Origin: CAIOYC01 sp965277345
Lineage (GTDB): Bacteria > Pseudomonadota > Alphaproteobacteria > Caulobacterales > Caulobacteraceae
Direction of reading: 5' to 3'
DNA: 64,000 nt
Assembly (NCBI GenBank): GCA_965277345.1
Contig: CBDICI010000003.1
Coordinates: 62,001-126,000, forward strand
The notes under the pieces are model-generated. The model saw only the letters and a program-made list of their open reading frames with translations, made no database searches and had not been told where the DNA came from. Shown one piece after another: positions 51,902 to 61,475 of this stretch. The translations under genes were made by a program, and so were the position numbers. How positions within the stretch are numbered: position 1 is the stretch's first letter; every line of letters starts with the position of its first letter.

Positions 51902-52771
51902 TTAGCTCATCTTGTTTCCTCTTTGCATTGGAATCAATGGGCCGCCTCCGTCCTTATCAAAATAGCTGAAGTGGGTTCTATATTTAAAAGTAGTGTGGTG
52001 ATTTTTTCCATAGACGTCCTTATAGCGAATAATTCCCGCGTAAATCAGTGCAATATATCCCTCATGTAGGAGTCCTAAATTATCTGCCTGAAGTGCTTGA
52101 TCCCAAAGATATCGAATGTCTCTATGGGAGGAAGGCGACATGTCACTCTTATGAACAAATTTTTGTGGAAAATAGATTCTGTCATCCCCCTGCTTCAAAA
52201 ATACAGCGGCCTTTATTTCAACATCAAAAGCGACAGTTTTTCCAACATTTTTAACAATGCATGAAAATTTTGGTTGAGTACCGGGGAACAAATTATCTAT
52301 TCTAATATCAGTTATAGAAATATAGGCGCGAAGCTCCCGCTCAGAGGTTCGCCTAGAAATTTCGTTGGCTTCTACAGCCAATCTCGTTCCTTCGACACTA
52401 CCAGCTACAGCTTGTCGAGTCAGCCACCAAAGCAATGCTGTGAAGACCCAAAGACCGAGGGTGGCAAAAAAGAGTCCAGCAGTGAACCCAGCTACCCACC
52501 AGTCTGGTTCCGTATACCACTTGCTCTCCTTCTTGGGATCGGAGCCAATATCCCGATGATTTTTGGGTTTATCTTGTACGATAGGAACCGTTGGGTGGGA
52601 GTTAGCCTCTGTTGCTTGGCTGGTTTCATGATGATTGGCGGCACGGGTTTGAGGTTCATCCTCGGCATTCCTGCTACTTGGGGCTGGCTGGTTTGATGGA
52701 GCAGCGCAGATGCACAACAGCATCGCTGCAGCCTGAACGGTTCGCGACAGCAATGACCATGACCAGCGCAT
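51902..52771 (-). CDS. Unknown membrane protein in an AT-rich island
   Basis: 289 residues from ATG 52771 with GGAGGGG six bases upstream. N-terminal signal-like helix (QAAAMLLCICAAP), a polar region (about 25-85; NHHETSQATEANSHPTVP), a strong membrane helix at about 92-115 (WWVAGFTAGLFFATLGLWVF) and a soluble C-terminal beta-rich domain starting RELRAYISITDIRIDNLFPG and SCIVKNVGKTVAFDVEIK. Such membrane-helix plus 'ISITDI' proteins are scattered in proteobacteria, often in accessory regions. Codons are AT-rich, unlike all neighbours, suggesting recent arrival. Function unknown. Confidence 0.75.
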   Translation of the reverse strand: MRWSWSLLSRTVQAAAMLLCICAAPSNQPAPSSRNAEDEPQTRAANHHETSQATEANSHPTVPIVQDKPKNHRDIGSDPKKESKWYTEPDWWVAGFTAGLFFATLGLWVFTALLWWLTRQAVAGSVEGTRLAVEANEISRRTSERELRAYISITDIRIDNLFPGTQPKFSCIVKNVGKTVAFDVEIKAAVFLKQGDDRIYFPQKFVHKSDMSPSSHRDIRYLWDQALQADNLGLLHEGYIALIYAGIIRYKDVYGKNHHTTFKYRTHFSYFDKDGGGPLIPMQRGNKMS

Positions 52772-52904
52772 CTACCCCTCCGAGCGTGCGTAGCAGACGC
52801 TATCGGACGAGTTCTGCGGATCAATCGAAAATAGCTAAACAATGCTTTATGTTACCGCTAGGCGCGACTTTTGAAACGGTTTCTAAGATACTATCATCCT
52901 GGCC

Positions 52905-52995
52905 GGAGCGCAGCGGAGAGCCAAGACCCCGATAGTGGTTATCTCTGCTCTTCGGGGTCCCGGATAGCCCTTCGGGCTTCCGGGATGACAGCTAT
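52905..52995. repeat. Degenerate copy C of the dispersed intergenic repeat
   Basis: Has GGGGTCCCGGATAGCCC and the end CCGGGATGACAGC of copies A and B, but the left end is altered (CTGGCCGGAGCGCAGCGGAG). Lies between the AT-rich gene and the PleC-like gene. Confidence 0.65.
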
Positions 52996-53017
52996 GGTTG
53001 AATGAAGGCCGCGGCCC

Positions 53018-55459
53018 TCACGCCGCCGCGGTGGCCTGCTTTTTCTGCGCCGTGGGCAGGCTGAAGGCGACGGTGGTGCCGACGCCGGGCTTGCTGTCCA
53101 GATCGAGGGCGCCGCCGTGACGCTCCACCAGCGACTTGGTCAGGGCGAGGCCGAGACCCGTGCCCTGCTGGGTCTTGGAATGCTGGCTCTCGATCTGCTC
53201 GAACGGCTTGGCCAGGCGGGCGAGGTCCGCCTCGGCGATGCCGATGCCGGTGTCGCTCACCCGCACCTGCACGCGCCCATCCACGCGAACCGAGGCCTTC
53301 AGATCCACCCGCCCGCCGCGCGGGGTGAACTTGACCGCGTTGGAGAGGAGGTTCAGCAGAATCTGCTTCAGCGCGCGGTAGTCGGCGTCCACCTCCGGCA
53401 GGTCGGCGCCGAGATCGACCCCGATGATCAGGCCGCCGTTGTCCGCGCGCGTGCGCACCAGCCGCACCGCATCCTCCACCAGCTCCAGCAGATCGAGCGG
53501 TTCAGGCCGCAGGGTCATCTTGCCGGCCTCGATCTTGGACATGTCGAGGATGTCGTTGATCAGGGCCAGAAGGTGCTGTCCGGAGGCGAGGATATCGCCC
53601 GAATACTCCCTGTAGCGGGCGTCGCCGAGCGGTCCGAACATCTCGCGCTGCATCATCTCGGAAAAGCCGATGATGGCGTTCAGCGGGGTGCGCAGCTCGT
53701 GGCTCATATTGGCCAGGAACTCGCTCTTGGCCCTCGACGCGCTCTCGGCGGTGGCGGAGGCGGCCTTGTGCTTCTCCGCCAGTTCCTCCAGCGCCCGCGC
53801 GTTCTCCTGCAGGCGCTGCTGGTTTTGCAAGAGGTCGCTCTCCTGGCGTTTCAGGGCCGAGATGTCGGCGGCGGTGACCACCGCGCCGCCGTCGGCGGTC
53901 TGCCGCTCCGACACGTGCAGCCAGCGACCGTCATAGAGTTCGACCTCCGAGGCGCCTGATCGCCCCTCCACGGCGTGGCGATGGCGGATGGCCATGGCCA
54001 TCACCCCCTCCACCGCCGCGCGCGGCGCACCGGGCTTGAGCAGGCGCGCCTCGAGGTTGAACACGTCGCGGAAGTTGGGATTGCACATCAGCAGCCGCCC
54101 GTTCGGCCCCCAGAGGACGAAGGCCTCCGAGACGCTGCCGATGGCGTCCGACAGGCGCCGCTCCGCCTGCTGCGCCCGGTGCTCGGCATGGCGTTCGTCG
54201 GTCACGTCCAGCGCCACGCCGATGAGGGAGGCGAAGCCCAGCGGGCCGCGCTCGAACCCCTGGCCGCGGGCGTCGATCCAGGTGAAGCCGCCGCCCGGCC
54301 GATCCACCCGGAACGAGACGTCGAAGGCGCCGAACTCGGCGGCGGAACGCAGGGCCTGGCGCACGCGCTCCTGATGCTGGTCGGCGATGCGGGCGATGAC
54401 GTCGCCGCCGTGGGCGACGCCGCCGCCGCCCCAGCCCAGCATGACGCCGGTGATGTCGGACATGGAGACGAGGTCCTTGTCGAGCCGCCACTCCCAGATG
54501 CCGCAGCTCGCCGCCTCCACCGCCAGGCGGAACTTGCGCTCGCTCTCGCTCTGCGCCTCGCGCGCCTCGTTGGCCTTGCGCGTCTGGCGCACCAGGACCA
54601 GCATCAGCACAAGGCCCGCCGCCAGTGGGACCAGCAGGCTGACCAGCCCGTCCCCCCAGCGCCTCACACCGAACGGGCCGGGGGGCGAGGGCGGACCTTC
54701 CGTCGCCGCGGCGATCAGCGCGCCGTCGGCCAGCGCAACCCCCGCCAGACGCACCGGCCCGGCCGGGGTCTCGATGCGGGCGGCCTCGCCGCGCGCGATG
54801 CCGGCGGCCGCCGCGCCGGACAGGGGCGGAGACGGCCCGGCCCCCCTGGCCAGCACGCGCCCGTCGGGCAGGGCCACCACGGTCCCGGCGCCCAGCCGGT
54901 CGCCGAGGGCGGCGGCGAGGTCCACGGCCGAGACCAGCTGGGCGCGCCGCCGGCCGGGCGCGGACGCCGCCAGATAGAGGAGGGAGCCGCCGCCCGGGCG
55001 CGCCAAGAGGCCGGTCCTGGGGTGCGCGGCGATCTCGGCCAGGGCGCCGCGCCAGTCCGCCGCGGAGAGGGCGCCGGTCACCGCCAGCACCTCACCCGGA
55101 CCGAGCACCGCAGCGCCGAGCGCCTTGCCGCCGGCGGTGCGCAGGGCCGCTTCGGCCGCATCGAGCGGCTTGGCCGGCGCCGCGGCGAGCTGGCGCTCGC
55201 CGCTGTCAAGGCCGGCGCGGACCGGGGCCAGGACCGCGTCCGCCTCGGCGGCGGCGAGACGGGCCTGCAACTCCGGCGCGCCGGCGTCGGCGTCCGCACC
55301 ATGGGTCCGCCAGAGCTTGTAGGCGGTCAGGCCGGTATAGCCGATCAGCAGCAGCACGGCGCAGACGATGGCCGCGCGCAGGCCGGACCCCAGCGTCCGT
55401 GCGCGGGGCAGATCGCCGGAAGCCGTGGGGCCGCTTCGCCGCATGGTGCGGTTGGACAA
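53018..55459 (-). CDS. pleC: PAS-domain sensor histidine kinase, PleC-like
   Basis: 813 residues. Two membrane helices (about 28-47 and 273-291) around a periplasmic sensor region, two PAS domains (about 310-420 and 440-545), a coiled-coil (LQENARALEELAEKHKAA), then HisKA with NMSHELRTPLNAIIGFSEMM (phospho-His about 583) and the ATPase domain LLNLLSNAVKFTPRGG, VSDTGIGIAEADL, GTGLGLALTKSLVERHGG. No receiver domain. The FGPLGDARYREYSGDILASG and NDILDMSKIEAGKM stretches are those of PleC/DivJ. Large periplasmic part, PAS layout and the pepN neighbour favour PleC, the kinase/phosphatase of DivK that sets cell polarity in Caulobacter. Confidence 0.75.
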   Translation of the reverse strand: MSNRTMRRSGPTASGDLPRARTLGSGLRAAIVCAVLLLIGYTGLTAYKLWRTHGADADAGAPELQARLAAAEADAVLAPVRAGLDSGERQLAAAPAKPLDAAEAALRTAGGKALGAAVLGPGEVLAVTGALSAADWRGALAEIAAHPRTGLLARPGGGSLLYLAASAPGRRRAQLVSAVDLAAALGDRLGAGTVVALPDGRVLARGAGPSPPLSGAAAAGIARGEAARIETPAGPVRLAGVALADGALIAAATEGPPSPPGPFGVRRWGDGLVSLLVPLAAGLVLMLVLVRQTRKANEAREAQSESERKFRLAVEAASCGIWEWRLDKDLVSMSDITGVMLGWGGGGVAHGGDVIARIADQHQERVRQALRSAAEFGAFDVSFRVDRPGGGFTWIDARGQGFERGPLGFASLIGVALDVTDERHAEHRAQQAERRLSDAIGSVSEAFVLWGPNGRLLMCNPNFRDVFNLEARLLKPGAPRAAVEGVMAMAIRHRHAVEGRSGASEVELYDGRWLHVSERQTADGGAVVTAADISALKRQESDLLQNQQRLQENARALEELAEKHKAASATAESASRAKSEFLANMSHELRTPLNAIIGFSEMMQREMFGPLGDARYREYSGDILASGQHLLALINDILDMSKIEAGKMTLRPEPLDLLELVEDAVRLVRTRADNGGLIIGVDLGADLPEVDADYRALKQILLNLLSNAVKFTPRGGRVDLKASVRVDGRVQVRVSDTGIGIAEADLARLAKPFEQIESQHSKTQQGTGLGLALTKSLVERHGGALDLDSKPGVGTTVAFSLPTAQKKQATAAA

Positions 55460-55588
55460 GCCGGCGTCTCCCCTGTCAGCCCTGAGAATCTGTTTTGGAG
55501 TCTACGCGCTGCGCCTTCACCCGTCACGCGGGCAAAAGGCAAAACGTGCGGATGATTCAATCCGACGCAGGACGGCTGGAGCTTCGCC

Positions 55589-58186
55589 TCAAGCGTCGGT
55601 CCGGGCGGCCTTCTCGGCGAGTTCGAACACGTTCCTGGAAACCCGGGGCGCTGCGGCGATCCGCTCGAGTTCCGCCCGCATCAGGGCGCCGAGGTCCGGG
55701 ATATAGCGCCGCCAGCCGCCCAGCGCCTCCACCATGCGCGCGGCGATCATCGGGTTGAAGGCGTCGGTCTCCAGGATGCGGTCGGCCAGGAAGCGGTAGC
55801 CGGCGCCGGAGAGGTCGTGGAAGCGGGCCGGATTGGCCGAGGCGAAGGTGGAGACCAGCGCGCGAAGCCGGTTGGGGTTCTTCGGCTCGAAGGCCGGGTG
55901 GCGCATGAGGTCGGTCACGCGGGCCAGGGCGTCGGGGGAGGGATCGCGGGCCTGCAGGGCGAACCACTTGTCCACCACCAGGGGCTCGTCCTTCCAGCGG
56001 GCGTAGAAGCTTGTCAGCGCCGCTTCCAGCGGCTCGCCGCCGATCTGCAGGAGGGCGTTCAGCCCGCCCATGGCGTCGGTCATGGTGAGGGCGGCGGCGA
56101 AGTGGCCCTCGGCCCGCCCGCGCACCACCTCGCCCGGCCCCGCGGCCAGCAGGTCCAGCGCGGCGTTGCGCAGCGCGCGCCGCCCCGCCGGCCCGGCGGA
56201 GGGGGAGAACTCGCCCTGGTCCTGCAGCGTGGTGTGCAGGGCGATCAGGTCCGCCTCCAGGTGCACGGCCAGGCGGGTGCGCAGCGCCTCGCGCGCCGCA
56301 TGGAGGGCGGCGGGATCGGCGGCCTCGCTCGCCAGGGCCAGGTCGTTCTCGCTGGGGAGCGCCAGCAGCAGCGCCTTGAACGCCGGCTCCGCCCGGGGGT
56401 CGGCCAGGGCGCGGTTCATGGCCTCGGCGAAGCGCTCCTCGCCCACCTCGTCGGGCTGATCGTCGGCGCGCCGCAGGATCAGCGCCTGGGCCAGGCCCTG
56501 TCCCGCCTCCCAGCGGTTGAACAGATCCGGGTCGGCCGCCAGCAGCACATAGGCGTCGCTCGGCCGGGCGTTGGTGGTGAGCTTCACCGGCGCGGAAAAG
56601 CCGCGCAGGGCCGAGATCACCGGACGCGAGGCGGCGGGGAGGCGGATGGTGCGCTCGGCCTCTTCCAGGATCACCAGACAGGGCTCTCCCAGTGGCGCGC
56701 CCTCGTCGTCCAGCAGGCCGAGTTGGAGGGGGATTACCATTGGCCGCTTGTCCGGTTGGCCCGGCGTCGGCGCGGTGTGCTGGCGCAAGGTCAGCGCCAC
56801 CTGTCCCGCCGCGTCGTCATGATCCGCGTCGATGTGCAGGCTCGGCGTCCCCGCCTGTTCATACCAGGCGAAGAAGGGGTCGAGGTTCCGGCTGGAGGCG
56901 TCGGCGAAACAGCCGATGAAGTTCTCCACCGTCGCCGCCGTGCCGTCATAGCGCTCGAAGTAGAGGTCCATGCCGGCGCGGAAGGCGTGGTCGCCGAGCA
57001 GGGTCTTCAGCATACGGATCACCTCCGCCCCCTTCTCATAGATGGTGGCGGTATAGAAGTTGTCGATCTTCAGATAGCTCGACGGGCGGACCGGGTGGGC
57101 CAGCGGTCCGGCGTCTTCGGCGAACTGACGGGCGCGGAGCGCCTTCACGTCCTTGATCCGCTGCACGGCTCTGGAGCGCATGTCGGCGCTGAACTCCTGG
57201 TCGCGAAAGACCGTCAGCCCCTCCTTCAGGCAGAGCTGGAACCAGTCGCGGCAGGTGATGCGGTCGCCGGTCCAGTTGTGGAAGTATTCGTGGGCGACCA
57301 CGCTCTCGATCCGCTCGTAATCGAGGTCTGTCGCGGTCTCCGGATCGGCCAGCAACAGGCTGGAATTGAAGATGTTCAGCCCCTTGTTCTCCATCGCTCC
57401 CATGTTGAAGTCGCGCACGGCGACGATCATGAACAGGTCGAGGTCGTACTCGCGGCCGAACACCGCCTCGTCCCACGCCATGGACCGTTTCAGCGCATCG
57501 AGCGCATAGGCGGCGCGGGCCGACTCGCCGGGATCGGTATAGAGGCGAAGGGCGACGGTGCGGTCGGTCCGGGTGCGGTGCTCGCCCTCGATCACGTCGA
57601 GTTCCCCCGCCACCAGCGCGAACAGATAGCAGGGCTTGGGGAAGGGATCGGTCCAGACGGCGAAGTGGCGGTCACCGGGCAGTTCCCCGTGGTCGGTCAG
57701 GTTGCCGTTGGAGAGCAGCCGTCGGAAGCTCTTCGGCGCCTCCACCCGCACGGTGTAGCGGGCCAGGACGTCCGGCCGGTCGGGGAAGTAGGTGATCTTG
57801 CGGAACCCCTCCGCCTCGCACTGGCTGCAAAAGCGACCGCCGGACATGTAGAGCCCCTCCAGCGCCGCGTTGCCGGCGGGGTCGATCTGCACCTCCGTCT
57901 CCAGGACGAAGGCGCCGGGAACGTCGGGAAGGGTGAGGTATTCGTCGGTGAGGCCATACTGGTTGGCGCCGCGCGCCTCGCCATCGATGCTGACCGACAC
58001 CAGCTTCAACCGCTCGCCGTTCAACACCAGCGGTTCGGTGTGATCGCCGCTCCGCCGCACGCCCAGCTTGGCCTTCACCCGCGTGGCATGGGGGTCGAGC
58101 GCGAAATCGAGCTCGACCGTGTCGATCAGATAGGCCGGCGGGCGATAGTCGGAAAGCCGGATCGGCTGGGGCGTTTCGGTGCGCAT
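55589..58186 (-). CDS. pepN: Aminopeptidase N
   Basis: 865 residues, M1 metallopeptidase. GAMEN exopeptidase motif at 263-267, zinc site HEYFH (299-303) with the third ligand in KEGLTVFRDQE. The zinc-independent N-terminal beta domain holds GRFCSQCEAEGFRKITYFPD. Length and the C-terminal helical domain match gammaproteobacterial-type PepN. Cytoplasmic general aminopeptidase. Lies 129 bp upstream of the PleC-like gene on the same strand. Confidence 0.97.
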   Translation of the reverse strand: MRTETPQPIRLSDYRPPAYLIDTVELDFALDPHATRVKAKLGVRRSGDHTEPLVLNGERLKLVSVSIDGEARGANQYGLTDEYLTLPDVPGAFVLETEVQIDPAGNAALEGLYMSGGRFCSQCEAEGFRKITYFPDRPDVLARYTVRVEAPKSFRRLLSNGNLTDHGELPGDRHFAVWTDPFPKPCYLFALVAGELDVIEGEHRTRTDRTVALRLYTDPGESARAAYALDALKRSMAWDEAVFGREYDLDLFMIVAVRDFNMGAMENKGLNIFNSSLLLADPETATDLDYERIESVVAHEYFHNWTGDRITCRDWFQLCLKEGLTVFRDQEFSADMRSRAVQRIKDVKALRARQFAEDAGPLAHPVRPSSYLKIDNFYTATIYEKGAEVIRMLKTLLGDHAFRAGMDLYFERYDGTAATVENFIGCFADASSRNLDPFFAWYEQAGTPSLHIDADHDDAAGQVALTLRQHTAPTPGQPDKRPMVIPLQLGLLDDEGAPLGEPCLVILEEAERTIRLPAASRPVISALRGFSAPVKLTTNARPSDAYVLLAADPDLFNRWEAGQGLAQALILRRADDQPDEVGEERFAEAMNRALADPRAEPAFKALLLALPSENDLALASEAADPAALHAAREALRTRLAVHLEADLIALHTTLQDQGEFSPSAGPAGRRALRNAALDLLAAGPGEVVRGRAEGHFAAALTMTDAMGGLNALLQIGGEPLEAALTSFYARWKDEPLVVDKWFALQARDPSPDALARVTDLMRHPAFEPKNPNRLRALVSTFASANPARFHDLSGAGYRFLADRILETDAFNPMIAARMVEALGGWRRYIPDLGALMRAELERIAAAPRVSRNVFELAEKAARTDA

Positions 58187-58259
58187 CCGGGGGATTTAGG
58201 CCGCGCCGTCGGCCAACGCCAGCTCGGCTGTCGTTTCCGAGGGTTTCGGTCCAGCCGGC

Positions 58260-58787
58260 CTATTTCGAACCCACCGCGCGCAGGATCGAGCCGGCGTCGG
58301 CGGCCATGGTCTGCAGCTCCACCGGCGCATCCTGCGGCGCCTCGGCCACGAAGTCGCGCAATTGCTGGGCGACGGCCATCAGTTGCGGCGCGTGGGCGAT
58401 CAGGCGGGCCTGGAACTCGATCTGCGCCGGGTCGCGGTCGTATTCGGCGCCGGGGGTTCGCCAGCCGCCCCAGTCCTGTGGATCGGTCACCACCACGGGA
58501 AAGGTGCCGGGGAAAGGGTGGTGGGCGCAGTCTTCCGGCTGCTGCCACTTGTTGCGGGCGCGCAGGATGCGCCACTCGGTCTGGAACTCTGGGGGCGAGG
58601 CCCCCGCCGCCTGCTCGGCGCGGAGCTCCTCACCGCGGAACTCGCGGCCGAGACCCACGTCATAGGTGATCTTCACCGGCTCGTCGAAGTCGCGGGCCCA
58701 GACGGGGATCACCCGCTCGACCGCGGCCCAGGCGCCCACGGCCTCGACCCACACCTTCTGATGCCGTTGAAACAGAGCCTTGGCCAA
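58260..58787 (-). CDS. Conserved protein of unknown function
   Basis: 175 residues from a TTG at 58787 with AAGGA eight bases upstream (MAKALFQRHQKVWVEAVG); an ATG at 58820 would add 11 residues. Soluble, single domain, with RVIPVWARDFDEPVKITYDVG, FRGEELRAEQ and TEWRILRARNKWQQPEDC. Acidic and Trp-rich. Similar proteins appear in Caulobacterales without a named role. Lies 73 bp upstream of pepN on the same strand, divergent from the acyl-CoA dehydrogenases. Confidence 0.72.
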   Translation of the reverse strand: MAKALFQRHQKVWVEAVGAWAAVERVIPVWARDFDEPVKITYDVGLGREFRGEELRAEQAAGASPPEFQTEWRILRARNKWQQPEDCAHHPFPGTFPVVVTDPQDWGGWRTPGAEYDRDPAQIEFQARLIAHAPQLMAVAQQLRDFVAEAPQDAPVELQTMAADAGSILRAVGSK

Positions 58788-58931
58788 ACCCAGCGTCCTT
58801 GAACCACCCGCCCCCACCATGCCCGCGAACTGTTGACACCCCCCTAAGTCCCTGACGTCGGGTCAGTCTTCCCATCGCCTGACCTTCGCGTCATGGTGCC
58901 CGCATAAGAGGGTCAGGGAGCCGGGACGGCC

Positions 58932-60047
58932 GTGAATTTCGATTACACCGACGACCAGAGGTTCCTGAAAAGCGAGGCCCGCAAGTTCCTGGACGCCCGC
59001 TGTACGCCCGCGGTGGTGCGCGGCGTGCTGGACGATCCGGCCAAGTCGTATGACAAGGACCTGTGGAAGGCCGTGGCGGGGATGGGCTGGCTCGGCGCCG
59101 CCATTCCCGAGGCGCACGGCGGGCTGGGGCTCGGCCGGATCGAGCTTTGCGCCATCGCCGAGGAGCTCGGCCGGGTGGTGGCCCCCATCCCCTTCGCCTC
59201 CACCGTCTATTTCGTGGCCGAGGCGGTGATGCTGGCGGGCTCCGAACAGCACCAGGCCTATGTGTTACCGAGGATCGCCTCGGGCGAATGGATCGGCTGT
59301 TTCGCCACCGCCGAGGGGCCGGGACCGGTGACCCCCGCCTCGATCAAGGCGACGGTGAAGGACGGCAAGCTGACCGGGACCAAGATCCCCGTCACCGACG
59401 GCGACTGCGCCGACATCGCGGTGGTGCTGGCCAATGAGAACGGCAAGCCCGGCCTCTATTTCGTCAACCTGAACGACGCCGGCGTGCGGCGCGAGACGCT
59501 GACCACGCTCGATCCCACGCGCGGGGTGGCCCGGCTGAGCTTCGACGGCGCCGGCGCATGGCGCCTCGGCGGGGAGGGCGAGGGCTTCGCCCTGATGGAG
59601 CAGGTGTTTGATCGGGCGGCGGTCTATCTTGCCTTCGAGCAACTGGGCGGCGCGGATCGCTCGCTGGAAATGGCCAAGGCCTATGCGCTGGACCGTTTCG
59701 CTTTCGGCCGCGCCATCGGCGGCTATCAGGCGATCAAGCATAAGCTGGCGGACATGTATGTGAAGAACGAGCTGGCCCGCTCCAACTGCTATTACGGCGC
59801 CTGGGCGCTGGCGTCTGGCGCGGGCGAGCTGCCGTTGGCGGCGTCGGCGGCGCGGGTGGCGGCCAGCGACGCTTTCTGGTTCGCCGCCAAGGAGAACATC
59901 CAGACCCATGGCGGCATGGGCTTCACCTGGGAGGTGGACTGCCACCTCTACTACCGGCGCGCCAAACAGCTCGGCCTGGTGGCCGGGGGCGCCAAGGTGT
60001 GGAAGGAGCGGCTGGTGAGCCAGCTGGAGCGACGCAACGCGGCTTAG
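58932..60047 (+). CDS. Acyl-CoA dehydrogenase family protein (small subunit type)
   Basis: 371 residues from GTG 58932 with GGGAG upstream. FAD-dependent acyl-CoA dehydrogenase fold: N-terminal helices (MNFDYTDDQRFLKSEARKF), middle beta domain (GCFATAEGPGPVTPASI, GTKIPVTDGDCADIAV) and C-terminal helices with RFAFGRAIGGYQAIKHKLADM and IQTHGGMGFTWEVDCHLYYRRAK. The usual catalytic Glu position near 'GGxG' is not obvious. Paired with a second dehydrogenase 130 bp downstream; such pairs form heteromers in steroid or branched-chain acyl-CoA breakdown. Confidence 0.92.
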   Translation: MNFDYTDDQRFLKSEARKFLDARCTPAVVRGVLDDPAKSYDKDLWKAVAGMGWLGAAIPEAHGGLGLGRIELCAIAEELGRVVAPIPFASTVYFVAEAVMLAGSEQHQAYVLPRIASGEWIGCFATAEGPGPVTPASIKATVKDGKLTGTKIPVTDGDCADIAVVLANENGKPGLYFVNLNDAGVRRETLTTLDPTRGVARLSFDGAGAWRLGGEGEGFALMEQVFDRAAVYLAFEQLGGADRSLEMAKAYALDRFAFGRAIGGYQAIKHKLADMYVKNELARSNCYYGAWALASGAGELPLAASAARVAASDAFWFAAKENIQTHGGMGFTWEVDCHLYYRRAKQLGLVAGGAKVWKERLVSQLERRNAA

Positions 60048-60049
60048 TC

Positions 60050-60176
60050 ACTTACCCCTCACCCCTCCACGTCTGCGGCGCATTTCCCTCTCCCCGCAAG
60101 CGGGGCGAGGGGTTGGCGCCCTTCCCCCTCTCCCCACGGGAGAGGGTCGGGGTGAGGGGAACGAAAAGGACCGGAT
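60050..60176. repeat. GC-rich palindromic intergenic repeat between the dehydrogenases
   Basis: CCCTCTCCC-cac-GGGAGAGGG at 60126-60146, flanked by CCCCTCACCC and GGGTGAGGGG-like arms near 60055 and 60160. Same kind as 45510-45531. Separates two co-directional genes, so any termination must be partial if they are one operon. Confidence 0.65.
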
Positions 60177-60177
60177 C

Positions 60178-61404
60178 ATGGACTTCAACGACAGCCCCGA
60201 GGAAGCCGCCTACCGCGCCAAGGCGCGAGCCTGGCTGGAGACCAACGCCCAGCGCCGCAAGGGCGAGGGCGGGGAAGACATTGAGGTGGAGGGCGACGCC
60301 TCCATGCGGGCGTCCAAGGCCTGGCAGGCCAAGAAGGCCGCCGCCGGCTATGCCCAGATCACCTGGCCGGAGGCCTGGGGCGGCCCCGGCGGCACGCCGA
60401 TCCAGCAGGTGATCTTCAACCAGGAGGAAGGCCATTTCAGCGTTCCGCCCAACCCCTTCCAGATCGGCCTCGGCATGTGCGTGCCGACGGTGATGACCTT
60501 CGCCGATGATGAAACCAAGACCAGGTTCGTGGGTCCCGCGCTCCGGGGCGAGGAGATCTGGTGCCAGCTGTTCTCCGAACCCGCCGGCGGGTCGGACGTG
60601 GCCGCCGCCCGCACCCGCGCGATAAAGGAGGGCGAGGACTGGGTCATCAACGGCCAGAAGGTGTGGACCACCGGCGCGCAGTTCTCCGATTTCGGTATCG
60701 TCCTTGTGCGGACCAATGTGGACGCCCCCAAGCACAAGGGCCTGACCATGTTCTGGCTCGACATGAAGGCCCCGGGCGTGGAGGTGAAACCGATCCACCA
60801 GATGAGCGGCGGCTCGGGCTTCAACGAGGTGTATTTCACCGATGTGCGGGTCAAGGACTCCCAGCGTCTGGGCGCGGTGGACGAGGGCTGGAAGGTGGCG
60901 CTGGTCACCTTGATGAACGAGCGGCTGGCGGTGGGCGGCTCCTCCGGCGCGCAGTACGGCGATATCATGAGGCTCTCGCGCGAACTGATCGGCGAGGACG
61001 GCCCCATGCTGAAGGACGCCGCCTTCCGTGAGAAGCTGGCGGAATACTATGTGCAGACCGAGGGGCTGAAGTTTACCCGCTTTCGCACCATGACCGCCCT
61101 CTCCAAGGGCCAGACGCCGGGGCCGGAAAGCTCCATCGGCAAGATCATCGCCGCGGTGCAGATGCAGACCCTCGCCAACGAGGCGGTGGAGATGGAGGGC
61201 CAGTACGGCGTCATCTGGGACGAAACGCTCTCGCCGCTCAAGGCCGCCTTCCAGGGCTCGCTGATGTTCGCTCCCGGCCTGCGCATCGCCGGCGGCACCG
61301 ACGAAATCCTGAAGAACATCATCGCCGAACGCGTTCTGGGCCTGCCCGGCGACATCCGGGTGGACAAGGACGTCCCGTTCAAGGACGCCCCGACCGGGCG
61401 GTGA
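60178..61404 (+). CDS. Acyl-CoA dehydrogenase family protein (large subunit type)
   Basis: 408 residues from ATG 60178. Carries QLFSEPAGGSDVAAARTRA, VINGQKVWTTGAQFSDFGIV, IHQMSGGSGFNEVYFTDVRV and the C-terminal RIAGGTDEILKNIIAERVLG, all standard ACAD motifs. It is closer to the FadE-type enzymes acting on bulky or sterol side-chain CoA esters. Forms a likely pair with the preceding gene. Confidence 0.94.
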   Translation: MDFNDSPEEAAYRAKARAWLETNAQRRKGEGGEDIEVEGDASMRASKAWQAKKAAAGYAQITWPEAWGGPGGTPIQQVIFNQEEGHFSVPPNPFQIGLGMCVPTVMTFADDETKTRFVGPALRGEEIWCQLFSEPAGGSDVAAARTRAIKEGEDWVINGQKVWTTGAQFSDFGIVLVRTNVDAPKHKGLTMFWLDMKAPGVEVKPIHQMSGGSGFNEVYFTDVRVKDSQRLGAVDEGWKVALVTLMNERLAVGGSSGAQYGDIMRLSRELIGEDGPMLKDAAFREKLAEYYVQTEGLKFTRFRTMTALSKGQTPGPESSIGKIIAAVQMQTLANEAVEMEGQYGVIWDETLSPLKAAFQGSLMFAPGLRIAGGTDEILKNIIAERVLGLPGDIRVDKDVPFKDAPTGR

Positions 61405-61475
61405 GCGCCGCCGCCGTTTTTTGGGAACGCACGGGCCGGAATCGCTTTCAGCCTAGAGCCACCCCGGAGCGCCCC

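Noticed and set aside
53018..55459. Assignment of the histidine kinase as DivJ
   Set aside because: DivJ has several N-terminal membrane helices and no large periplasmic domain; the two-helix, two-PAS layout fits PleC better.
55817..58669. A 950-codon plus-strand frame opposite pepN
   Set aside because: Shadow of pepN; rich in G, R, H and Q with no domain.
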